Of a DNA stretch of 64,000 nucleotides, positions 11,205-24,100 are shown in pieces. The notes below the pieces were generated by a model. That model saw only the letters and a list, made by a program, of their open reading frames with translations. It was not told the DNA's origin and searched no databases. The stretch's first letter is position 1. Each line of letters opens with the position of its first letter. Position numbers and translations under genes: made by a program. The stretch covers positions 133,231,967 through 133,295,966 of the forward strand of contig NC_135505.1 of assembly GCF_052857255.1 (NCBI RefSeq), in the 5' to 3' direction. Source of the DNA: Amblyomma americanum (taxonomy: Eukaryota; Arthropoda; Arachnida; Ixodida; Ixodidae).

Positions 11205-12052
11205 CCTCAGTACAAATGAGACGGATCCCACGCAAGATTCGTGTGTTCATCGACACTTAATGCGTGACGATCACTTTTTGTTTCTTATTTTGACACATTT
11301 CACTTCTTTTTTTCTGTTTCTTTATTGTTTGCATGCCACAAATAATAGAAAGCACGAGTCTTGAACATGTATGAGATGACCAACCGCAATTGCGCAATCC
11401 CAAGTCCCGCTCCCCAATAAATAAAAAAATAAAAAAGGTTCTTGCGTGTATTTTTTGCAAGTTTCAAGAACTCTCTTGAAAGGGAAACGCATCCCACAAA
11501 GATCGCTGCCGCCCACAGAAAATGAGGTTCATGATGGGAAATGCAAGAGGGATATGTCCAGGCTTCCAAGTCCAGGCTCCAGGCTACGCATGTCCAAGTT
11601 CCGCATAGTTTCGGAACATTGCAGAGCAGTCTGTTTAAATCTAGACATGTATTACCCATAAGTACAGGTTTAAAACGCACTTGATTTTTTATTAGTATTT
11701 TGTCGATGCACGTATGGTCTTTCAGAACTTTTTCTGTGACACGGTGCCCATAACGTCCGTCTGGTGAGCATATGATCACGGGTTGAATTCATCTCGGACC
11801 CGGCAGCTGGTAGCCGGTGGAGCCAAAATGCTAAGCAGTTTAACGCAAAGCAACCTGTATTACGATGCTCTAAACATACAGAAGCGAGAAATCGTCGAAA
11901 ATTCGGCACTATGCGACTTTCGCCCTTGTTCAAAAAGCCTTTCAGAGAGCGACAGATACAGAATACGTAATTTGTGCTTTTGTCGTTCATTTAAAATATA
12001 TGGCAGTAAGCAAAACTAAAGGTGCTTGAATAATTTGAAGGCTTGAAGGCCT
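11205..12052. other. Space between convergent genes A and B
   Basis: 849 bp between the two stop codons. Contains the candidate gene A poly(A) site. No repeat recognised. Confidence 0.5.
11416..11421 (+). promoter_or_regulatory. Possible polyadenylation signal of gene A
   Basis: AATAAATAAA lies in an A-rich stretch about 210 nt after the gene A stop. It is the first AATAAA noticed downstream on this strand. Position only; no transcript evidence. Confidence 0.4.
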
Positions 12053-12057
12053 TTATT
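12052..12057 (-). promoter_or_regulatory. AATAAA overlapping the gene B stop codon
   Basis: On the minus strand the last Lys codon and stop read AAA TAA AG, forming AATAAA across the stop. If used, the 3' UTR would be only about 15-30 nt. A further-downstream signal cannot be excluded. Confidence 0.35.
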
Positions 12058-12130
12058 TTCCCAACGCATTTACACGCCGGTATATTTCTCTCACGTTTGG
12101 CTTCGTAGTGCACCTTCCTAGGTAGCAAAC
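12053..12130 (-). CDS. Gene B exon 14: terminal exon with stop
   Basis: Acceptor ctgtgcag, phase 0, 26 codons including TAA. Encodes VCYLGRCTTKPNVREIYRR then VNALGK. The stop lies inside AATAAA. Confidence 0.88.
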   Translation of the reverse strand, partial: VCYLGRCTTKPNVREIYRRVNALGK

Positions 12131-15100
12131 CTGCACAGAAAAATTCCAGAAAAACATTGCGCTCGTAAGAGCTCCATTTTATTTGCGTCAACGGGAAGTA
12201 AGTGAAATTATACGTGCACATTATGTGCTAGTCTTAGCTAAAAAACATGATGTTCAATTTACTATTCTTTCAGGTTTTTTTTCGTTATATGCTCCCAACA
12301 AATCAGGATAAGGTATGGGGTGAGCACTCGTCTACTAAAAAGATATGTTAGGTTACACTTTTTCGAAGAACCTATCTCTTCAAATGTGGTCTCTCAGAGT
12401 GGCATCATGGGTGCCGAAGGAAAGAAGACCAACGTGAAGACTGAAAAAATGAAGACTGTCGTGAATAAGTTGCGTCCAAGATGTTTACTAAACGTCGCCT
12501 TAGCATAGCTGTACTTGAGATCAAACCTAAATAAACTAGAACTGCAGTTCACCTTTGCTGTGCACTTGAAGCCATAGAGTTTCATGCTAAGATTACTAGA
12601 TAAATTTGGCGCTGCGCAACACAGACGGGTACCAACACTTCATTGAGTTTACGTTTAAAGAAACATCAACAAATAGCTTGTCCAGAACCTCTGCTTTTGG
12701 AACTCTCGAAGTTCTACTCTACTCGAGATGCATGGGGAACAGAGATAGTCACTCACTCTTCCTTGACTGCAACTGAATCCATCGGGTCTATCGAAGATCC
12801 AATACTGTAAGCGATGTTTCTCTTGGCAATACACTTTGCAGTTCTCCTGGCCACGGTCCTGGTTTCACGGGGAAAAAAGAGAACACCTAACAAATTAGTT
12901 TCGCTTACTTATACTGCCATTGACCGAATAAAATCCGCACATTAATAGCGCCGCTATACTGAGGCCCAACTAAAAGCCACCAGCATCATTCAAGCCAGGA
13001 AACGACTGCTATCCATACACCGAATTCGCAAAACTGTTCCCAAGGAGAAACTAATTCTGCGCATTTTTATTTAGGATGTGACGCTTTTTCGTGACGCTTT
13101 CTCGATGTACTACTTCTATTCCCGCATGAGGCAAAAAAAAAAAAGACTTACGGGATAAAATGTGAGCTCTCCTTTTGTTTTCCGGTACACATAACGGCAG
13201 AAACTTTCCAGTGTGATCATTTCTGAGGGAAGCTTGTAGATGGGTTTGATCTTCGTCTGCACGTTTATCGTGTGGAGACATTCCCGACCTTTTTGGCTGC
13301 AAAGAGCATTAAATTTCATTTGACAGTGAAATCTGAAAGATCCTAATTGTGCTCATGCTACAAGAAACAAATATTGACGGGGCAGTAGTTACTGAGGCAC
13401 ACGAGGCAATTATATACACAGTACCTTAAGACAAATTTCTTATTCGGCGAATATATGAACCAGTATTAACATGCCAGTTGCTTTTATGAAGCAGACGCTT
13501 TCAAGCTCGCCGTTGACTTGTGCCAGTCACACAAATACTCTCTATGAAGTGTGATTAAGAATTCCAAAAAATGCTACCATCCAAATGCCTCGCGTGGTAT
13601 CAATGCGGAAGCCTTTAATGGCTCATCGTTATCCCTCCGTCTGCGAAATCTGTCACAATATGACGTCATCAGTAGCATATCTTCTATAATTCAAATACTC
13701 TTAGCAATTTTTAAGAGATGGACCGTTAGTAATTAGTCATTAAATAGTACTTAGTAAAAATAAAGAAGAATAAAAATAAAATAAGCAAGACGTTAGAAAT
13801 AAATAGATTAAAAAATCTAAGAAAGTAAACCGTAATAAAAGTAACAATAGAAATAGAAATAAATAAAAATTTAAAATTAAAAATAAAAAAACCAGAAAAA
13901 AGAACAAGAAAAACTGAAAAATGCAATGGCTACAGGCGGCGTGGAAAAAAAAACGGCGTTCTTGAAAGTTTCATGCTTTCGCATTCCTGCACATAAGCCG
14001 ACTTAAGTGCGCCCAGGAGGAGGAGGAGGAGGAAAGGCAGGGAGGCATGCCTTCAGTCGCTATGAACTGAAGCCACGTACTTGGGTACAGCCACAAGTCA
14101 GTTTTTTACCGCCGTCCAAATTTTTTTAATGGAATCAAGTCGGTTATCTTGTTAACTTTTTTTTCAATATTATTTTTATTCTTACAATTATCACTGTCAT
14201 TCAACTACTCGGCTATAAACACCAGTCTCGATCTCCTGCGTGCGTTATGCATTTCCCGTTTCGTTTCGTTGTTTCTTTTTGTTTACTTCTTCCTTCCGTA
14301 CCATTCATTTTATTTTCGTCCAGGAAATATTTACCTGAAAAACTCTCTGTGCCCCCCAATTCTTGGCCCATCCCTCTATGTGGGCATGTGGCATAGTATG
14401 AGGATAACAACAACAACTTGGCGGACGCTGTTCATGCGTGTTCTGACAAGCACAACAGATTACGACCACCATCCGCTTACTTCACCGTGTGTCGGATCTG
14501 CAACTGCGAACAGTACGAAAACCGGTGGTAGTTCTCGGGCCTGTTGCTGGCGTAGCTCATGATGTAGCCGTCGCTCCAGGGGCACGACAGCGCGCCCGGG
14601 TGGCCCTCGATGTAGCTGAGCGGTGGGTCGCCGTCGTGCTGGGCTCCAAGCCTGGGACAGGCAACACTCACAGGGTCAATCGTAGCGCCTAATATTGAGC
14701 ATTTCGCGAAGGACATGCAAAGTGTTCATCCAGCACATTTCTTGCTTCCATTTGCTCCTTACCAAGAAAGCAAGCGGTCTGACCTGACTCTGCCACAAGG
14801 ACGTGAGTTAAAACTCTTAGTCATTACGCCCTAAGCCAACACCTCCTAGACACTTCCCCATAGTCTTGGCATCCGCCTTGCATGCGGGAGGTGGTGCAGG
14901 TTTCGATTCCCAGTGCCGCCAGATATCCAACGGCGATACAATGAGTACAAGCTTTCCCCTGGTCTGGTGCTCGGCATATTTAGAGTGAAATGCTTGGGAA
15001 ATGCGTCTTGGACCCCTCCTTGAGTACAATAAAAATACCTTGTACCGTGTGATATCTGTGTTACATATATATTGTGTGAATATCTGTATGATTTTGCGAA

Positions 15101-18100
15101 ATGATTTACATTTGTGATAATATTATATGATTTTTATGATAATTGTATGCAATTTCTATGACAAACTGCATGAGTTTATTGCATCATACAACTTTTTTCA
15201 GCAGGGCCATCCCACACGGGCACACAGTAACGCCCCACAAGCCACACAGACTCAGGGGCCTCAAAATACACACGCCACCCCTTCTCAACACCCTACAAAA
15301 CGCACTGCCCCTTGAACTCGTTCCACAATACACATCACCCTTTCCATCCCCTCCGCAGTACACAAGACTTACACGTGAGCCAGTTCATGCGCAAACAGTC
15401 GGATGCCGTTGTAGGTGCCCGGAGTCTCCTCAGTAATGGCCACCTTCAGAGAACCGCAAGCCGTTCCGGTGTAGGCGTATCCTGTTGGACCATGCCCGCA
15501 AACGCACGAACAATGTCAAAGAAAGCACTCAGTACACACTCGCGAGTCAGACTTACTACCGCGCCAGGACTGAAACTGAAAGTCTTTCGAAACAATCATC
15601 CTCCTTGAAAAAGCTATCTTAAAAACAAAAATATTTTTTTTGCACTTATACTTGGAAAATAAACGTCGACTTAATACTGTTCTAATGTTACTGTTCATAG
15701 CAGCGGTTCGACCGCTACACGGAAGCAAGTCATGGGAGGGGGGAGGGAGGGGGCGCTGCAAGCATCCGTCTCGACCAGATGCATCCTCGCATCGCTCCGA
15801 CTGTTTGAAGATTTTTGGCCCGTAACGTAATTGGCTAGGTTCCCAGAAATGGATGGGTCACCACCATCGTGTTCCTTGTCACCTGTGGACCACGGTTTTA
15901 ACGCTTCCGCGCTGAAGACTACCCCATGAAACCGCCCCGATACAACGGATACGCCTACCGCCGATGCCGCCAACATAGTTCCTGGGCAGCCCCGGCAAGG
16001 CGCTGCGGCAACAACGCTCCCTAGCGGCACAGATAACGCGGCGCTATCTATCGCTGTGCTTGACGCCGACGCAAGCATGACCGATGAGGATTCCAGCGAA
16101 GTGGTTGCAGGGATACCTGTCTCCAATCCCTTCTCGGTTCTTTCCGTGGAAATAATGCCTGGAACTGACCCTTCTCAGGTAGGATCTTGCACTTTTCCAC
16201 TTTCGAAATTTGCCGAGCAACCTACGATGGGGTTGGGCACTTCCCAGATAGCTTAAGAAAACGCTCGTGTTGTGAACAAGCGACATTGCGTAAAACTTGG
16301 CCGCTCGCAGGCAGCTATAGATGCTCACTACGCGGATGCGCATTTTCGATCGCGAGGTTCTGCCTCGGCGCCCACGGTCACCACATTGGGCGGAATCAAT
16401 CAATTTGCAGATAATGACCATTGTAAAGAGGACGACCGGCAGCCTGTCAGGCGAAAGATTAAAGGTACAGCTGCCGATCCAATCAGTCTTAAACACACTG
16501 TGATGATTAAGCTAACGTCATCTGGACAACTAGGCAGTACCCGCACACTGGTTGCACGGAGCCATTGCCGATGAGCTTCAAAAAGTTCATTTTCACTCGG
16601 GCATTCAAGTACGGCCTCTCGAACGAAGCAGTCAGTTTGCAGTCGACATATTGCATACGCATGCGCATGCCACGGACCATCTCGGACTACAGTCTCTGTT
16701 AGGTGTTTTACCAGCGCAAAAAGACGCGGACGAAGACAAAGCGCCCGTTTGTCTTCGTCCGTGTTCCTTCGTCCGCGTCTTCTTGCGCTGGTACAACACC
16801 ATGCAGAACGAACTAGCCCATCAGTTGACGCTGTTACAAGTCTTTCTTAATTTATTTGTGCAATAATTTCTACTGCGATAATTTCTGGATAGGCGACACC
16901 TATACAAGCTTATGAAACAATTCATCCCGGCAAGATCGGCGGCGTCATATATCGTGTCAACAGGTTAACAAGCGAACAGCTCATGGTCAACCTCACGTGC
17001 TACTCGTGCAAGATAAGGCCAGGCCCATGAGCAAGAACCGAGCAGCTCTCATCACGTTTGGGGGCTCCAGACTTCCACGCAAAGTACATCTATACAGCAT
17101 GCTCCTACCGGTGACACCTTGTCACCCGAAATCTGTCATTTGTGAGACATGTCAAAAAAGTGGCCAAAGGACAAATTCGTGTCCCTAGTCGACCAACGTC
17201 GAGGCTTGTTCTGCGGTCGCCCCGCACATGGCAACCTCGGGGTTTGTCGGATAGAACCACTATGTCGAAGTTTCAACGGTCACCATGTAGCCACAGACCC
17301 GAAGTGCCCTGCTCCGCGGCAGGCTACCAAAATACTGGAACAGCATCGTTCGCCGTATCCGAGTATCGCGACGAAATGAGCACGAGCAACAAGCCGAGCT
17401 TCTACGCGGTAACCAAACGTTGTCGATGACCAGTACACAGCAACCAGCCTCGGATCCAATTGCGCTTGGTCATTAAGATTTCCCTCCAATAGAAAGGCAG
17501 CCGTTACCGAAGACTCGGGGCAGATAACATATAACTAGAGGGCAAGATGCCCAAAAACGCTAGACACAATCTGAGGGCATTAGTCTCGAGGCAGATAACA
17601 TATAACTAGAGGGCAAGATGCCCAAAAACGCTAGACACAATCTGAAGGCATTAGTCTCGAGGCAGATAACATATAACTAGAGGGCAAGATGCCCAAAAAC
17701 GCTAGACACAATCTGAGGGCATTAGTCCAAGGAATGCCGTTCCGTCATCCCTAACAACTTTTGAGCATCCTGCGCAGGCACCAAAACAAGCACGCATACA
17801 TCGTTCTTAAGCTGAAACTCTCCGCAATACACAACACGGCGCAGAAACGCATCTTGCAAAAGATCGCTCACGCACGGTACACTATACGATGAAGATCAGC
17901 TCAAGCACATTATCGAAATGGTCTCTGCCGAGGTGATCAAGCGTATGCTTTCGCTTTTAAGAATGCTACAGGTTTCTCCAAATCAAGAGCCCGGAAACAT
18001 ACACGTCACCTTCACTTCCGCGCGCCTTCCAGTTTAATAATGGCGGGCATTAGCGTGAAACCCACATTTTTGCTTCGGACTGTCCTACATGGTGCTTGCA

Positions 18101-21100
18101 ATGGAACCGCCGGGGAATCCATCGCAAACAAGCACAACTTCAAAGGTGACTGTTAATCTCGCCGATGCTTACTCTAGCTATCCTACTTCAGTAGACTGGC
18201 ACTAATAGGCCCCAATCTAATAGGGCCTATTGGTGTCAGCCACCGGCCTGACACTCTGCAGAAAGGGATCGATCCGCCTTCGTACAACGGATCATCGGAC
18301 GCACTACGGCTCTGGCGGGATTTTCTTCAGTACTTGAAAAAAATTAGCGGTGGCTCAGTTCTGCTATGCCTAGAATACGTAGCGAAAGGAGCCATTAACT
18401 GGTGGAGCTGAACTGATGTTAGTCTGTCAGTCGTGCTGAACAGCCCGGGCAACGAATTCGGGGTCCGTCGAGTCCATTTCCCGAAGCCTACGCTGTTGTC
18501 GCAATGAGCAAGGCGTCTGTTCTTCCATGACTTGCAACAGCCGGCCAAGCGCATCATCTCCCGTAATCACTCGACCCCTCGCGCATGCGTAGTGGGGCGC
18601 ATAGCTAGTCGTGCCGTCAACGCGCAGCGGGGGAGGGGGCGAGGCGGCAGAGTCGGCGGCAGTCGCTGCGGCGGCGCAGCTGTGACGTCACACACGGCGC
18701 ACCAGTGGCGAAACTCGCACTTGCGCAGTAGGAGCAGATGGCCGAGGCGGGCGAAATCGCTTCGGCTAGCGTATAGTGTAGCTTTCGCTACAAAAGGGCC
18801 TGACCGTTTCTTCGCGGAACCGACCTCGGGATTTCGGGACCACACCTCGAGGAAGAAGCGGAAACAGCCTTCCGTGCGTACCCGACCAGGTGGTAATTGT
18901 AAGGGGCTCAACGAATCGGCAACACTAAACAAAGCAATACGCTCAAGAGGTGGTCTAATTCTGGTAACAAACGTCATATTTCACGCCCCGTATGTTTCAG
19001 GCCTCTTACCTGCAGTGTGAGTCTCCCCATAGTAGCTGATGATGTCCCGGCTGAAAGTGTAAACAAAAATTATTCGGCTGATGGAGGTCGAGAAAGAGCA
19101 GGTTATGACGTAAGAAAAATTGTGGTAAAGTGAGCTAAAAAGCCGCACTAGTTCTATGGAGGACACCAACAACTAAAGGGAAACTACGTCTTTCTGGCAG
19201 ATGTGGTATATGAGAGAATGGATATAGGAAGGAGTAAAATCCTACGTGGCAATTGCAACACGGCCACTCGAATTGTGGCCCACGTATCTCCAGGCACGTG
19301 TACATGTTAAAAATCGTGTAATACGACGATAAAGAACTTCTTTCGGATCCACTTTTCGTGAAGCTGCACGCTATCCGCGATCCTATCAAGGTTATAGAGG
19401 ACATAGGGACATAAGCCACTGAGGTCCACATCCATCACCCTCTATGGACGAGTGCTCGGAGCAAGGCCTCAAAAACTAGCATACTAGACGCTTTTAGAGT
19501 GGCTATGAATAATAGCTGGAGCATGTTCACATTCTTGAATGATAGTTGACTCCACGATCATACGTTAGTGCTAAAATACCCTCCACAAAAAATTTCACTG
19601 CCAGAGGTACTATATACACTCCAAGAATGGAGGGCCCTGAACCAAATCCGCTGGACCAAGTACTTTCGTAAACGACACATGCTTTCTTCAAGAGCCTTAC
19701 CAGTATCATATATGCAATGGAAATTCGGCCGAGGATTTTTAAGTTCCGTATGCACTCTTTCGATATAGGAGAAATAGAATGTACCGTCGTGCAGCCACAC
19801 GATTTAAAACGATAGTAAACTCTACTTTCATGTAGCTTGCCCTGGTAGCAGTGAACTGCGATATTGTCCCCATTATAATTAAACACCTATCTGCCCCACT
19901 ACAAGGCTTCCATCTGTTGATGTAGAAGGAACACAATGACTTACGCAGTGACTGTGACGGATATGTCCGTAGCTGTGTAGTAGTAGTAATTGCTCAGCTT
20001 TTTCGGCATGTTGTCCAAGGTTAACGTGTCGTAGACATAATCTCCGGACAAACTCATATAAATCTCGTTCTTTCTCTGTGGAGAGAAAAGAGCGTTACAA
20101 GACATGAAATCTGTCTGTTAGTCCATGGTGGCTTTCAGTTTAACAAGTAAGCGTAAAACGATGCTCACGTTCAGGGCCACGATGTACACTGGTATGTTCC
20201 ATACATACGGATCTGTCAGTGACAAGTACCTCAGATTGACCTGAGAAAACGTGGAGAGACAGGTGTTTAGATTTCACTGAGGGAATTGAATTACATTGGC
20301 TGTTGGGGAAAAGGAATGGCGCGGTATCTGTCTTACATATAGATGGACAGCTGAACCACGCCGTAAGGGAAGTGATGAAGGAGGGAATGAAAGAAGAAAG
20401 GAAGAGGTGCCGTAGTGAAGGGCTTCGGAATAATTTCGACCAGCTGGGGATCTTTAATATGCACTGACATCACACAGCACACGCGTGGCTTTTGCGTTTC
20501 GCCTCCATCGAAACACAGCCGCCGCGGTCGGGTTCGAGCCCGGGTACTCCGGATCAGTAGCCTAGCGCCCTAACTACACAGCCACAGCGGCGGCTGTGCT
20601 GAGAGCTGCCTGCCAAATATTAATATATGGGCTGTTTTACGGACGGGCAAGCATTTATCTGGTTTGGCTTCGTGTGGGTGTGGATACATAAGTTTCTGCG
20701 CCATGCACTAAGCATAAATGTCCACTTTTCCTCTTTCTGAACATGCATATCATGCAGATCATGATGATACTGAAGGTTATAGTGAAAGTGTTTACCCGCT
20801 TTGTATTAGTGAACTACACCTTACTATCTCAAGTCATAATGGGGACGAACATTTATGAAGGAACAACTATATTAAATTCCTCCCCTCCACGTCTCTCCTT
20901 CCTGGTACTTGTTCCCTGGCTCCCAATCTCTATCATATTCTTGCGAATTCAATCAAAAGTTGACCTTCTTAGGCTTCCAAGCATACCTGGTAACTCTGAT
21001 TGCCTTTCCTTTTTAGGGCTTGGCCTCAAAATATATTCAGATATGTGCCTAAGTTTTCGTCTCGTGAACGCAACGAACGGTTAGTACTATAGCAGCAACA

Positions 21101-24100
21101 TAGGCACCGTCGACGCTGTTTGAGACGTCAGACATTCAGTTGGGTGCACCCTCAAGCACACAATATTGAAACCTAATGACAGACGATGTATTTAAAAAAA
21201 AAGTGTTTTCAGAACGTTCCTTGTTTAACCGTCTCATAGATAGACTGGCATTTCAATGTCACCTAAGGTTACCCTAACTCTCTTGCTCTCTGATTCTATT
21301 TGGAACTTGTTCTTGCCGCCTACCTTCAACCAGTTATTAACTTTCACACCATTCCTTTACCAGCTAGCACGACACACAATGCAGCTATGTGGGTACACAA
21401 ACCTCATTTCTCCAATCATTATTCCTACATTTCCTTTGAGCAATCCTTGCTGAGAATCTTGTCTTTTGCCTTCTGAGTTTCGAGTAATAACCACCCCTTA
21501 TTCCTACGAGAAGCTTCGTTTGTAGTGGTCTTATGCGCATCCAAGACTAGGCTTCCAATAGCAATATGCTTGATTTGAGGACTAAGATTGTTCTCCGAGC
21601 CCAGGAACCCAACAGCGCGTGCAAACACTATACCCGACACTAGTGCCGCCTTCTAGGAATGTCCGAATCGATTTATGTCCTGTTAGTATGCCTGCAGCGA
21701 GTTTCTACACAGGACTGTTGTTCAAGGACCCAAGGCTCGGAGGACCTTACCCCCCAGCCTACCTTGATAACATTCTTACCGATCAGCAAGCGAAGGAAGG
21801 GGCTTCTGGAAATAACGTACTGCTATATTGATGCACTCGGTTATTTTGTTAGTTCAAGTTACTCAAGTAAAAAGCACCGCACGGAATTCCGATTAATTAG
21901 ATGCGATTAGTGAAACTCAGTCACAAATCAAGTTCTGCGCTGTTGAAGCATAATTATTATTTTCCTAAAGTGTGCTGAAAATAACGCAAGACTTTAGCTC
22001 CGAACTATCATATAGACCTGAGCATACTTTGCGACGCACATATCGTACTGCAGGCTTGCGTACTTAAGTTTGCAGTCGTTTCGAATACTCACGCTAGTCA
22101 TAAACACTGTCATGTAGCGCAGTATCTTCGTGTAGTTGCTCCGAAAGTGCTCAGTGAAAGGCGCATCACAAAAAATGGTGAGCTCAGGATAAATTACTCT
22201 GGATTGTCGTTCTTCAGCTAGAAGAAAAAAACAAAATACGGAAACGATTGACAGGTGGCAGCATGAGGCTGACTAACGTATTGGTAAAAAAAATTCCACA
22301 CATCAGTAAGGTTCGGCTCTAGTATATTTTACTGAGGTAACTTACGCAATAGGCTTCTCACTTTGAAGCTGTTGTTGTAACTTGAAGAAATATCTCTGCT
22401 TTGCAGTTGATCGCGCAGACTTCCTGGAATAAAAAATTAATGCTCCGTTACCGGTGCCAAAATTGGTTTTGAGGAAAGGAAATCACGAAGTAACTGTCTC
22501 ACATATCTCGCCTGATGAGTCGCAGTACCCAGGTTCAAACCTGACCGCGGCGGCCGCGTTTCTTTGGAGGCGAAACGCAAAAGGCGGCCGTGTGCTGTGC
22601 GATGTCAGTGCGCGCTGAAGATCCCTAGGTGGTCGAAATTATCCCGGCGACCTCCACTACAACACCTCTTCCTTTCTTCATTCACTCTCTCCTTTATCCC
22701 TTCCCTTACGGCGCGGTTTAAGAGGACATAACGGCCTATGCGTCTGATTAAAGATCAGGATATCTTATTACAATGCAGTGTATACGAACCCGCCATGCGT
22801 AACCTGTCGCACAAAATGTTGAAACTTAAGCTGCAACTTCAGCAGGCGCCAGCACATCGGCCGCCGTTAACAGGCGGTCGATCAGGGCCAGCTTATTTGC
22901 CGGCTTTGAGATTGCAAATTTTACCCTTCATTCACAAGCGCCACCTGAGCAGCAAGAACAGAGATCAGACCTTCAGGTGAACAACTATGACTCAAGACAG
23001 TATGACATTAGCATAAAACACTTCGAATTGGATGTTATTCAAGTCATCATGAAAAATTGTGACTCACGAAAGTTGAGTAAAATGTGATAATAATATATCA
23101 TTTTATATTTTAAAACACATGATCCTGAGACAGGAATCGCCGATAGTAGATACTCCCTCTTTTTTTCTGCGAACCCAAATTTTTTTATCGTGAATTTTTT
23201 AATTTATGTTGGTTTAAGCTCACTGTGCTCTGGACGGTGCGGGCAGGGCAGTTATTTTTTATATTATTCTCAATTAAATTTTCACTCTACTTTATGCTGC
23301 TTGCACTTTCATTGATGGCGATTATTAGCAGGGGCGTAGTTTACCCCATGCCTCTGCTCAACGATACGAATTATTGGAGATAACAGTAGTTAGTCAGTCC
23401 ACAGATAATTCGGAAGCATAAAGCTTGCTTAGACAGCACAAGCCCTCTGCAGCTGACTGCAACTGAAGCTCCAGGGCTCAAGTCTTCTGAATTGGCTGCC
23501 TCGTCTAAATGAGCTTCCTGCTACCAGTGGATAAATAACTTCCGTCTCGCGCGCTTCATCAATAGATTATAATTTTATGGCTTTATGGGGTCTAACTTCC
23601 CAAAGAGGCTAAGGCTGTGAGGGATACCGTAGTGGAGGGCGCCGGAAATTTCGACCACCTGGGATTCTTTACGTGCACTGACATCGCACAGTACATGGAA
23701 CTAGTATTTCGCCACCACCGAAATGCGACTGCCTTGGCCGGGATCGAACCCGCTACTTTCATGGCAGCGCTTACAAAAATTTATTTAGACAGTCTATAGA
23801 TTGTCCATAGACTTCTGTCTGTAAAGTCTATAAGCTGTCTATAGACCAATTCAAGAGAATAGTCTATAGGCAATACAAATCCGATAGACAGTCTATATAA
23901 AATCAATAGATTTATGGCCGCACACTTTTAGTAGACTTTTGTATATGAACGGTCTATAGACTATGGATAGACAAAAAGAAATATCTATAGGAAGACGATA
24001 GAGTCTATAAGGAGTCCCTAGACTGTCCACGGACCATTTTTATAAGGGAGTAGCCGAGCACCATAAGCAATGACGCGCTGGGGCGGCTTCGCCAAGAGAT

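Noticed and set aside
17520..17727. CRISPR array
   Set aside because: Three near-identical head-to-tail units without unique spacers, in a eukaryotic intron.
18532..19020. 162-residue ORF on plus, 136 on minus
   Set aside because: Again the GC-rich module; it also overlaps gene B exon 9 on the other strand.
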